From: Ignavibacterium sp. | GTDB taxonomy: Bacteria; Bacteroidota; Ignavibacteria; Ignavibacteriales; Ignavibacteriaceae | DNA: 64,000 nucleotides | Direction of reading: 5' to 3' | Assembly (NCBI GenBank): GCA_018335755.1 | Contig: JAGXRK010000032.1 | Location: 1 to 64,000, forward strand | In this document: positions 54,341 to 61,853 of the stretch, one piece after another | How positions within the stretch are numbered: position 1 is the first letter of the stretch | Layout of the letters: the number at the start of each line of letters is the position of its first letter | Position numbers and translations under genes: made by a program | The notes under the pieces: model-generated | What the model was told of the DNA's origin: nothing | Database searches by the model: none | Seen by the model: the letters and a program-made list of their open reading frames with translations, nothing else

Positions 54341-55180
54341 TTAAGTTAAAATATCTTTTCGGTTAAATATTATTAATGCTGAAGTAAAGAAAACAGCAAT
54401 ATGACCAATTAACACTCCCGTAGCTTTTATAACCTCAGCAGCATCAATCGGATCATCAAAAAATAGTCGCCAGCTCATTATATAATTTGTAAATAAATAC
54501 GGTTTTATCCCTGCGAAAAATTCAATATTAAGAGCAGATATAACCAGAAAAACAATTATAACCGCCATTGTGCTTATTATAGGACCAATTGCGTTTTCCA
54601 CCAAAGAGGAAAATAAAAATGCAAGCGATGCAACAACTGACATACCGAGAGAAGCAAATCCGTAACCAAGTGTAAATCGCCATAAAACATCTGTCTGCTT
54701 AAATATTATAATAGTTTCTGAACTAATTACAATCAATTCTCCAACGCCAAAAAGTATAATTCCAAGACCGAGACTTACAACAGCGAGCCATAAAACCAGC
54801 AAATTAGTGTAAATTATTCCAGCAAGAAATTTAGAAATAATAATTTGAGTCCGTGTTACCGGTCTGGTTACCAGCAGCCTGTAAGTACCAGAGGTCGCTT
54901 CTCCCGCAAGAAGATCTCCGGCAACCAGAGTAATTAGAAAAGGAATATGAACCGCAAGACTTGCGAGTGTAATATGTGAAACAAGATATCCGTTTAACAA
55001 ATTACCGACAAATACAAAAGACTGCTGAATATTCTGTGTCATAAAGTTAAGAGTTCTCTCCCCTTCCACCAGCATTGCGATATGAATCAGCGGGACGAGC
55101 AGTCCGATAGCAATAAAACCAATGTATGTTCTCCACTTCTTGAAAATTTTATAAAGTTCTATTCTGATAAGTGTAAGCAT
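54341..55180 (-). CDS. ABC-2 type permease
   Basis: The 279-residue protein has six hydrophobic helices at about residues 20-40, 58-80, 95-120, 135-155, 180-205 and 245-270, the arrangement of ABC-2 membrane subunits. GEATSGTYRLLVTRPVTRTQ is the conserved cytoplasmic loop seen in NosY-like and bacitracin-exporter permeases. It shares one base with the stop of the ATPase gene (TGATG), so it is translationally coupled to it. With the LolA-like protein it may move a lipid or peptide. Substrate is unknown. Confidence 0.85.
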   Translation of the reverse strand: MLTLIRIELYKIFKKWRTYIGFIAIGLLVPLIHIAMLVEGERTLNFMTQNIQQSFVFVGNLLNGYLVSHITLASLAVHIPFLITLVAGDLLAGEATSGTYRLLVTRPVTRTQIIISKFLAGIIYTNLLVLWLAVVSLGLGIILFGVGELIVISSETIIIFKQTDVLWRFTLGYGFASLGMSVVASLAFLFSSLVENAIGPIISTMAVIIVFLVISALNIEFFAGIKPYLFTNYIMSWRLFFDDPIDAAEVIKATGVLIGHIAVFFTSALIIFNRKDILT

Positions 55181-56100
55181 CAGGCAGCCTCATCTGTAAT
55201 TTTGAGGAAGTAATCTTCAAGAGATCTGGTGGGTATGACTGCGTTTACTTTTATATTATTTTCAACAAGAATTTTATTCAGAAGATGAACTTCTTCATTA
55301 TCCAGGTTAAAGATCAGTTTTCCTTCTGCAGATGATTCCAGTTTACTCCTCCAGGTTGTTTCTTTTATTATCTCAAGGGATAAGTTTACATCATCAACTT
55401 CAAAAATAACTTTAAGCAAATTGGATTTCAGCAAGTCCTGAACATAACCTTCAACCTTAGTCATTCCTTTGTTAATTATTATCATTCTATTTGCAACAAG
55501 TTCAACTTCGTAAAGGATGTGAGAAGAAAGAAAAATTGTTTTATTCTCATCCTTGCTCAGCTTTAGAATAAGATCGCGGATTTCCTTCATTCCCTGCGGA
55601 TCTAAACCGGTTGTCGGTTCATCAAGAATTATCAGTTCGGGGTCGTGCAATAGTGCCTGAGCAATTCCAAGACGCTGTTTCATTCCGTGTGAATATGTTT
55701 TAACTTTACTCTGGGCACGCTTTTCCAATCCAACAATTTCCAGCATTTCCATAATTCGTTTTTTTGATATTTCCTTGCCCGAAATTCTGCCTAAGATTTC
55801 AAGGTTCTTAAAAGCACTTAAATTGCGATAAAAATCGGGTTTTTCAACAATTGCACCGATATTTTTTAGTATATCAATCCTGTGTTCCGTTAGCGATTTA
55901 CCAAATATCTTTATTGTACCCTGGTTTGGACGAATAAGTGAAAGCAGCATTCTGATTGTTGTACTTTTCCCCGCTCCGTTTGGACCAAGAAAACCAAATA
56001 CATCTCCGCGGTAAACATTAAGATTAAGATTATCAACAGCTTTTATTTCTTTAAACTGTTTACTAAGATCTTTCACCTCAATTATTTTCTCTGATGTCAA
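55180..56100 (-). CDS. ABC transporter ATP-binding protein
   Basis: The 306-residue protein has Walker A FLGPNGAGKSTT near residue 37, signature YSHGMKQRLGIAQ near residue 138, Walker B LIILDEPTTGLDP near residue 158 and switch SSHILYEVE near residue 193. A C-terminal domain of about 85 residues (VHLLNKILVENNIKVNAVIP) resembles the tail of multidrug and bacitracin-type ATPases. It is the first gene of the minus-strand run ATPase-permease-LolA-like. It is divergent from the beta-helix gene at 56387, matching the arrangement at 1-816. Confidence 0.9.
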   Translation of the reverse strand: MTSEKIIEVKDLSKQFKEIKAVDNLNLNVYRGDVFGFLGPNGAGKSTTIRMLLSLIRPNQGTIKIFGKSLTEHRIDILKNIGAIVEKPDFYRNLSAFKNLEILGRISGKEISKKRIMEMLEIVGLEKRAQSKVKTYSHGMKQRLGIAQALLHDPELIILDEPTTGLDPQGMKEIRDLILKLSKDENKTIFLSSHILYEVELVANRMIIINKGMTKVEGYVQDLLKSNLLKVIFEVDDVNLSLEIIKETTWRSKLESSAEGKLIFNLDNEEVHLLNKILVENNIKVNAVIPTRSLEDYFLKITDEAA

Positions 56101-56220
56101 TCTGTAATCCTTTTAATTGAAAACATAATAATACTTTAACTAAAATAAACTAAATAAAGTTGCTTTTTAGGATAAAAATTATCGGTGGTGTTTATTGTAA
56201 ATATAAAACTTTTTAAAGAA
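56101..56220. other. Divergent intergenic region beside leader copy B
   Basis: This AT-rich gap should carry promoters for the ABC operon on the minus strand and the beta-helix gene on the plus strand. I see no hairpin or repeat in it, and no similarity to the gap beside leader copy A. Confidence 0.4.
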
Positions 56221-56386
56221 CGTTTTTTCTTGAATCTATCACTTTCACTTCTTAAGTTAACATTAGTTAAAAACTCACAATTCATTGCGGAGTTTCATAT
56301 GAAGCCGTATTACTTCCTGAACGTTTTTCTACCAAACCCAAAGCTATGCCTGCGCTATTATTACGCCAACCAAAAGGAGTGCGATT
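56221..56386 (+). repeat. 166-base conserved leader, copy B
   Basis: This is the plus-strand counterpart of 482-647: ungapped, 166 bases, about 21 differences, identical in its first 40 bases. It ends with AAAAGGAGT, followed 8 bases later by the ATG of the beta-helix gene. A short frame at 56185-56400 crosses it and is not thought to be coding. Confidence 0.75.
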
Positions 56387-58312
56387 ATGTTTACGAGTAA
56401 GAGTAAGAACAAGAGCAAGAAAAAACTTGCCGACTGCAGACTGAAGACTGAAGACACCCGGCATTCACCACATTTTGCCTACTGCCTATCGAAGCTTGCG
56501 AAGATCCCGCTTGCGGGACTGCCTACTGCCTACTTATTTCGCCTACTGCTTACCGCCTATTGCCTGCTTGTATTCACAACCGAAATAAACCCAACAATAC
56601 GCTACGTAAGCCCAACCGGCAACAACATACCGCCATACCTAAGCTGGGAAGATGCGGCTAACTCAATACAGGATGCAATTGATGTTTGTGAAGCAGGCGA
56701 TACTGTACTTGTTGACAACGGCACCTACTATGAAAACCTGGTTATAAATACACAGATTTCTTTAATGGGGTTATCAATAGATTCTACAATAATTGATGGA
56801 ACTGGGCTTGGAGATTACACCATAGTTTTCAATGCAACTGGTAGTATTGAGAATTTTGATATTTATGGAAAGGGGTTGGGCACTTCAGGAACAAGAGTTA
56901 TTCGTTCAAACAAATTGTTTACCAAGGTTAAAGTAAATAATTGTCGACTTTCGAATGCAGGAGTTGGTATTAGTATGGTTGGTGGAGATGTAATGGCTGA
57001 AGAGCTTGTGATCAAAAATACAGTAAGGGGATTTAATCTTTTTGGAGAAAATGAAAACTATGTTTCAAACTGTATAATAATTCTAGAGAATTCAAGCGCA
57101 AGAGGTATAAGTATAGGAGTTGCTTCAAATATAAATCATGTTATTTCCGATAATATAATCTTAAATACAGGTATTGAAAATTCTTCTGGTAGAGGTATTG
57201 ATTTACTCTGGCCAAGGAGGGTCTATATTTTTAGTAATATAATAGGCGGCTTTGGATTAACCATAAGAGTTGATGCAATTACTGATACCGTTTTTATAAT
57301 TAATAACCTACTACTATATAAAGGAAACAGAGGACTAACAAATGATGGAAGCATACATACAGAAAATGATAATGCGGTAATCAAAAATAATATTCTGGCA
57401 AATAATGCAAACAATGCAGTTCGTGGATTTCCGCCCTACGTTGATATGGATTACAATATTTTCTGGAATAATGAAAATGATCTTTATGGATTAACCTACG
57501 GCGACAGTGACAGGGTAGCGGATCCGATGTTTGTAAAAGACACTCTGCCAAATCCCGATTTAGATTTTGATTACCGTTTACAGGCATACTCACCAGGAAT
57601 AAACGCAGGCGATCCTGACATTCTTGATGTTGACGGCAGCAGATCAGACATAGGCTTATACATTGGCGGAACTTATAGATACAAGGACTTACCACCGAGA
57701 GCACCAGTAAACCTTTCTGCAATAGTAGATTCAAACGGTATTTTCCTTAACTGGAACAGGAACAGCGAGGCTGATACATCACATTATAATGTTTACAGGG
57801 ATACGGTAAGTAACTTTACAATAGATTCAACAAAACTTATATCATCACAGACAGATACATTCTTTATCCAGCCGCCGCCATATCAAAACAGCCGGTATGT
57901 TTACAAGATAACCTGTGCCGATAACCAGGGAAATGAATCACTGCCATCCGAAGAAATAATTATTGATGTTACATCATTGACAACAAATGACTATCCAATG
58001 ACAATTAATGACTATTTGCTTTACCAGAACTATCCAAATCCATTTAATCCATCTACAAAGATAGGATATAAACTAAAAGACAGAGGATACGTAAAGCTGA
58101 TGGTATATGATATAAGAGGATCGCTTGTGAGTGTGTTAGTAAATAAAGAACAGGAAGCAGGATATTATGAAATAGAATTCAACGTAGGGAACGGACTCCC
58201 GTCCGTTCCGGATAACCTGGCAAGCGGTATCTACCTATACAGAATCGAAGTAATAGGCGAAGGAAGAATTCCAAAATTTTCTGATATGAAGAAGATGGTA
58301 TTTATAAAGTAA
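56387..58312 (+). CDS. T9SS-sorted secreted beta-helix protein with FnIII domain
   Basis: The 641-residue protein starts with a lysine-rich stretch coded by hexanucleotide repeats. An unusually long signal region coded by heptanucleotide repeats follows, ending LLTAYCLLVF near residue 64. The mature protein begins TTEINPTIRYVSPTG. Residues about 80-420 form a parallel beta-helix, with repeated N-x-I and N-N-I turns. A fibronectin type III domain follows (about 430-520, PRAPVNLSAIVDSNGIFLNW). The C-terminus is a T9SS sorting domain with YQNYPNPFNPSTKIGY and a final basic tail. The protein should be secreted and anchored or released by the T9SS. It is a paralogue of the protein at 1-481. Binding target is unknown. 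Confidence 0.88.
   Translation: MFTSKSKNKSKKKLADCRLKTEDTRHSPHFAYCLSKLAKIPLAGLPTAYLFRLLLTAYCLLVFTTEINPTIRYVSPTGNNIPPYLSWEDAANSIQDAIDVCEAGDTVLVDNGTYYENLVINTQISLMGLSIDSTIIDGTGLGDYTIVFNATGSIENFDIYGKGLGTSGTRVIRSNKLFTKVKVNNCRLSNAGVGISMVGGDVMAEELVIKNTVRGFNLFGENENYVSNCIIILENSSARGISIGVASNINHVISDNIILNTGIENSSGRGIDLLWPRRVYIFSNIIGGFGLTIRVDAITDTVFIINNLLLYKGNRGLTNDGSIHTENDNAVIKNNILANNANNAVRGFPPYVDMDYNIFWNNENDLYGLTYGDSDRVADPMFVKDTLPNPDLDFDYRLQAYSPGINAGDPDILDVDGSRSDIGLYIGGTYRYKDLPPRAPVNLSAIVDSNGIFLNWNRNSEADTSHYNVYRDTVSNFTIDSTKLISSQTDTFFIQPPPYQNSRYVYKITCADNQGNESLPSEEIIIDVTSLTTNDYPMTINDYLLYQNYPNPFNPSTKIGYKLKDRGYVKLMVYDIRGSLVSVLVNKEQEAGYYEIEFNVGNGLPSVPDNLASGIYLYRIEVIGEGRIPKFSDMKKMVFIK
56428..56575 (+). repeat. 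Degenerate heptanucleotide repeats in signal-peptide code
   Basis: The stretch is composed largely of seven-base units such as GCCGACT, GCAGACT, GAAGACT and GCCTACT, with several tandem copies at 56428-56456 and 56519-56572. A CCCGC-TT-GCGGG palindrome lies at about 56505-56516. Seven is not a multiple of three, so gain or loss of one unit would shift the frame. The paralogue at 1-481 has a shorter set of the same units at about 420-460. Confidence 0.65.
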
Positions 58313-58319
58313 TATTATT

Positions 58320-58360
58320 ATGCTGAACCTGCCTGTCGGTAGACAGGCTTGTTTCAGCAT
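58320..58360. repeat. REP-like hairpin 1
   Basis: ATGCTGAA (58320-58327) pairs with TTCAGCAT (58353-58360), and inside it CCTGTC pairs with GACAGG around a GGTA loop (58332-58347). It follows the beta-helix gene by 7 bases. Confidence 0.7.
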
Positions 58361-58379
58361 CTTTATAACAAAGTAAAAT

Positions 58380-58421
58380 ATCCCAAAACAAGACTTGCCT
58401 GACGGCAGTCAGGTTCGGGAT
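58380..58421. repeat. REP-like hairpin 2
   Basis: ATCCC pairs with GGGAT (58380-58384 and 58417-58421), with an inner CCTGAC-GGCA-GTCAGG palindrome (58398-58413). It shares the CCTGNC core with hairpin 1, 20 bases upstream, but has a different outer stem. Confidence 0.7.
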
Positions 58422-58513
58422 GAAAACAGAAAGGAGATGAGACAATGAATGTTTGATAGGAGTTTGGTTCGTTTTAATTAAAATTAATTTTTAACATTAT
58501 TACTGGAGGAATA

Positions 58514-59806
58514 ATGAAAAACCTATTATTGGTTTGTTTGGTTCACATTGCATTTACATTGACTGCAATAGCGCAGGAACAGCTACCGCCTGACTGGATA
58601 CGTCAGCACGAAGGTATTCCGATTGAGGCGGGTTTGCATTGGGATTGGGTTACACTTAATCCTGGAGCAGTTGACAGTATGAGAATGGCTGGTGTGGATA
58701 TAGTTCATTTAAGTATTGATAATTTAAGTCAAATGGATACTCTTAAAAACTGGGATTCAACAGGATTTCAGACGTTAATCTTCCGATCACTTGAGCATAA
58801 CTGGATACAGTATTACACCGATGCAAAATACACTGTGTGGGAAGCAGAGGAGACACAAACTGGAGTGGGAGATGCAACATTAGAACGCGATATAGAAAAA
58901 ACAGATAATCTTGGTTCGTATATAAGACGCAAAAGCAATTTACTAAACTCTGTTGATACACTGATAAGAGGACCTTATTACCGGCAGGATGTAAGATATT
59001 ATACTGGCAATTGTGACACTGTCGAATACAGAGTAGATTTCAGGATGATGCTTGAGCAAACTCCGCCAAGTTCCCCGCCTGTAGAAAGTAATCCTGAAGA
59101 TACTATCTGCATAATTCAGGTTACACAAAGTGATATATCTGATTTTTCAACAAGCCCCTGGACAATCGGCGACACATATATAATTAACCAGCGTGTAGTA
59201 AGGCTTGAAGTTTTCACAGAGCTTAGCCAGTTTGATACATTATCATTGATTTACACGTTGGAAAATGACTCCGCCCAGTTAGACTTACCTTCCGATATTG
59301 AATCATATCGTACTATTATATCCGGTTCACCCTGTGATGGTTTAATAAGGTCGAGAACTTATATCCAGTTTAAAGTAATCTGGGCGGGTAAATCAGATAA
59401 TCAGGGTTATCCTGCATACCTGCTTTCTGTTGATAATATTACTGTTTATGATGAAAGAGGTGATGAACTTATGGATCCTGAATCTGACGCGATAGATAGA
59501 ATAATAGCACAAGACAATTCTCTTCAAGACTACCACGAATATGTAACCGGCTGGGTAGGCATAGACGAGCCCCGTTCAATTGACTTGTATGAGCCAATAA
59601 GGGTAGTAACAGAAATACTGGAAAACAATACTGAAGGAGGTAAACGCCCGCTCTGGTTTCCAATGGCAGGCACCTGGGATGGAGCCTGGAACAACAGTAA
59701 TCCAAACAACTTAGGTGCAATGAAATTAAACCCTATAGTTGAACTTAAAAAGCGAGTTGGCAAAGCTAATATAATTCATAACTCATATTTATTTGATATA
59801 CCTTGA
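58514..59806 (+). CDS. Secreted protein, N-terminal part of a gene split by an in-frame TGA
   Basis: The 430-residue product has a signal peptide ending AIAQ (about residue 21), preceded by a TGGAGG ribosome binding site. The rest has no domain that I recognise; the PDWIRQHEGIPIEAGLHWDW start and MAGVDIVHLSID segment suggest an enzyme-like alpha/beta fold. It ends at a TGA (59804-59806) after YLFDIP. The same frame then stays open for 540 codons to a T9SS sorting domain, so the intact protein would be about 970 residues. As it stands this part lacks a sorting signal and would stay in the periplasm. Nonsense mutation, readthrough or sequencing error are all possible. Confidence 0.72.
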   Translation: MKNLLLVCLVHIAFTLTAIAQEQLPPDWIRQHEGIPIEAGLHWDWVTLNPGAVDSMRMAGVDIVHLSIDNLSQMDTLKNWDSTGFQTLIFRSLEHNWIQYYTDAKYTVWEAEETQTGVGDATLERDIEKTDNLGSYIRRKSNLLNSVDTLIRGPYYRQDVRYYTGNCDTVEYRVDFRMMLEQTPPSSPPVESNPEDTICIIQVTQSDISDFSTSPWTIGDTYIINQRVVRLEVFTELSQFDTLSLIYTLENDSAQLDLPSDIESYRTIISGSPCDGLIRSRTYIQFKVIWAGKSDNQGYPAYLLSVDNITVYDERGDELMDPESDAIDRIIAQDNSLQDYHEYVTGWVGIDEPRSIDLYEPIRVVTEILENNTEGGKRPLWFPMAGTWDGAWNNSNPNNLGAMKLNPIVELKKRVGKANIIHNSYLFDIP

Positions 59807-60031
59807 TCTGAAAATAGCCCACCCGAGAATACGGCTTGCTGGACGGGAGAGGATCAAAGATCAATTAACATCTGGCGGCATGCAAAAAATAATTATAAAT
59901 ATATTTATGAACTTGATCCATACTGGGGACATAGCATACAATGCGGGGCAATACAACCACCTCACGGGATAACTTCCTGGCAAAGGAATATTAACAAGTA
60001 TGAGTTTCTGTACAGTGCAAACTTAGCATTA

Positions 60032-61426
60032 ATGTACGGAGCTAAATTCTTTTCACTTTATACTTATTTTGCGCAAAGGGATTCAAGCAATATATCATCT
60101 GGTTTAACATATCATGGTATAGTTGATCATTATCCAAATATATTCCCGGGTAATGAAATTTACACAGATAAGTATGAAATGCTTCGTGATACTCTAAGTC
60201 CAAGACTAAAAGGCTTGTTTGGTAAAACCATAAAACATTTAGTTCCGGCATCATTAAAGTTTCTTGGAAAAGATATTTTAGTTAACCCGGATTATTCAAG
60301 TTTTTACAGTTATATAGATTACATTGAAGCAACAGGTGGTCAGGCAGATACCTGTGTTGTTGATCTCGGGTTGTTCACTGATCCTGCTGATAATCTTGCA
60401 AAACACTTTATGATAATAAACAGATATTACAGCACAGTTAGCAATATGACAATTGGACTAAAGGAACTGAGCGATTACAAGAACTGGCAAATAACAGACC
60501 TTATGGACACATCAGGTCTATCTCTTGTAGCACATAATAACAGCGTTGAGTTTGATGATACTATAATTCGTGGAGATGCAAAGTTTTACAGCGTTTTGCC
60601 GGTAATAAGAGCAGGTGGTATTCTGGCTACCGATGATACTGTTTTTACAAGTACTACATTAACAGATAATATGACAATAAACGACTCAGTTACGCTGACA
60701 GTCAATTCAAATTATATAATAAAGGACACCGTAACACTTACTGGCTCAGGCTTAATAGATGGGACAGGATATATAGACCTTCAGAGTAATGGCAAAATAA
60801 TCATAAGCAATTGGGACAGAAGCCTGTTCAAGGGAAGATCAGGAAATCACCCGAAACTGATATGGGCAGAACATCCAACAATTGGTAATGTTGAGCAATA
60901 TAAAATATACCGTAAGAAAGAAACACCCGGATTTAATCTGATAAAGACAATATCTGATACACTTGCTAAAGAATTTATTGACACAACAGTAATAATTCTT
61001 GATAATCCGCACTCAAATGAAACAGTGGCAGAATATTACATAACAGCGGTGTATTATGAGGAAGAGAGCTATGCGGAAACAAATCCATCAAACACTATAA
61101 GATATCAAAGGGTGCAGGGATCAGGACTAGATAAAAAGGGCACAGGTGAAATAGTTCAGAATTTTGAATATAAGCTTGAGCAGAACTATCCAAATCCATT
61201 TAATCCGTCAACAGTAATAAAATACTCGGTAAAAGAAGCAGGAATGGTAGAGCTTGAAATACTGAACATACTAGGAGAAAGAGTAAAGACACTTGTAAAC
61301 GATATACAACCTGAAGGCAGTTATGAAATTGAATTTAATGCAGCTTCTCTTGCCAGCGGGATATATTTGTATAGGTTAAAAGTGAATGACTATCTCGCAG
61401 TGAAGAAGATGATTCTGATGAAGTGA
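60032..61426 (+). CDS. C-terminal part of the split T9SS cargo protein
   Basis: This 464-codon frame starts at the first ATG after the TGA at 59804, but the same frame is open from 59807, and no ribosome binding site precedes this ATG. It is therefore probably the rest of the upstream gene and not a gene of its own. A large unassigned domain is followed by a fibronectin-like domain (about residues 285-370, GNVEQYKIYRKKETPGF). The end is a T9SS sorting domain (YKLEQNYPNPFNPSTVIKYS and GIYLYRLKVND). There are no further stops or frameshifts. If the TGA were read as tryptophan, the joined protein would be complete. Confidence 0.7.
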   Translation: MYGAKFFSLYTYFAQRDSSNISSGLTYHGIVDHYPNIFPGNEIYTDKYEMLRDTLSPRLKGLFGKTIKHLVPASLKFLGKDILVNPDYSSFYSYIDYIEATGGQADTCVVDLGLFTDPADNLAKHFMIINRYYSTVSNMTIGLKELSDYKNWQITDLMDTSGLSLVAHNNSVEFDDTIIRGDAKFYSVLPVIRAGGILATDDTVFTSTTLTDNMTINDSVTLTVNSNYIIKDTVTLTGSGLIDGTGYIDLQSNGKIIISNWDRSLFKGRSGNHPKLIWAEHPTIGNVEQYKIYRKKETPGFNLIKTISDTLAKEFIDTTVIILDNPHSNETVAEYYITAVYYEEESYAETNPSNTIRYQRVQGSGLDKKGTGEIVQNFEYKLEQNYPNPFNPSTVIKYSVKEAGMVELEILNILGERVKTLVNDIQPEGSYEIEFNAASLASGIYLYRLKVNDYLAVKKMILMK

Positions 61427-61447
61427 TATTGAGCAAAATAACCTAAT

Positions 61448-61482
61448 AAACCTCCGGAGTTCAGCAAACTTCGGAGGTTTCA
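61448..61482 (+). terminator. Probable terminator after the split cargo gene
   Basis: AAACCTCCG pairs with CGGAGGTTT (61448-61456 and 61472-61480), and the stem extends to 14 bases with one wobble around a CAGCA loop. The tail after it is AT-rich but has only three T residues. Confidence 0.7.
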
Positions 61483-61853
61483 ATAAAATAAAACCGTATT
61501 CAGAGTAGTTTTACTATAAATCATTTTTATTTAACTAATAATTCAAGTAAAAAAATTCTGATTGAATGTATCATAAAATATCATTAAATAATTTTACTCT
61601 TTATTGTTAGAATTAATTTTGAATTTTGATCTTTTACCTTTAAAATTGCGCTCACTTTTCTGAAGAAAAAAATTTTTTTTACTTACGTGCTCACTTTCTA
61701 TTTCAATTATAAAAATTTTTTTTTAGTTTGAACTTGGAATTAATATCAAGGCTGCACGCCTTAACATTTTTTGGCCAACATTTTTTAATTTCGAGCAAAC
61801 ATTTCTTAAATAAATTTTTCATCAAATATTAGTTATGCTTTTAGGAGAGATGA
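61483..61853 (+). promoter_or_regulatory. Upstream region of the ribonucleotide reductase gene
   Basis: This AT-rich region should hold the nrdJ promoter. Three direct repeats of AACATTTTTT or AACATTTCTT occur at 61763, 61777 and 61798, at unequal spacing. I found no cobalamin riboswitch consensus. TAGGAGAG at about 61842-61849 serves as the ribosome binding site. No small gene is evident. Confidence 0.45.

Noticed and set aside
59807-59860. Selenocysteine insertion hairpin after the in-frame TGA
   Set aside because: CCCG and CGGG could pair shortly after the TGA, but loop and distance do not match a bacterial SECIS, and the protein shows no redox motif.
61483-61853. Cobalamin riboswitch before nrdJ
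   Set aside because: No B12-box-like or conserved core sequence was found by eye.
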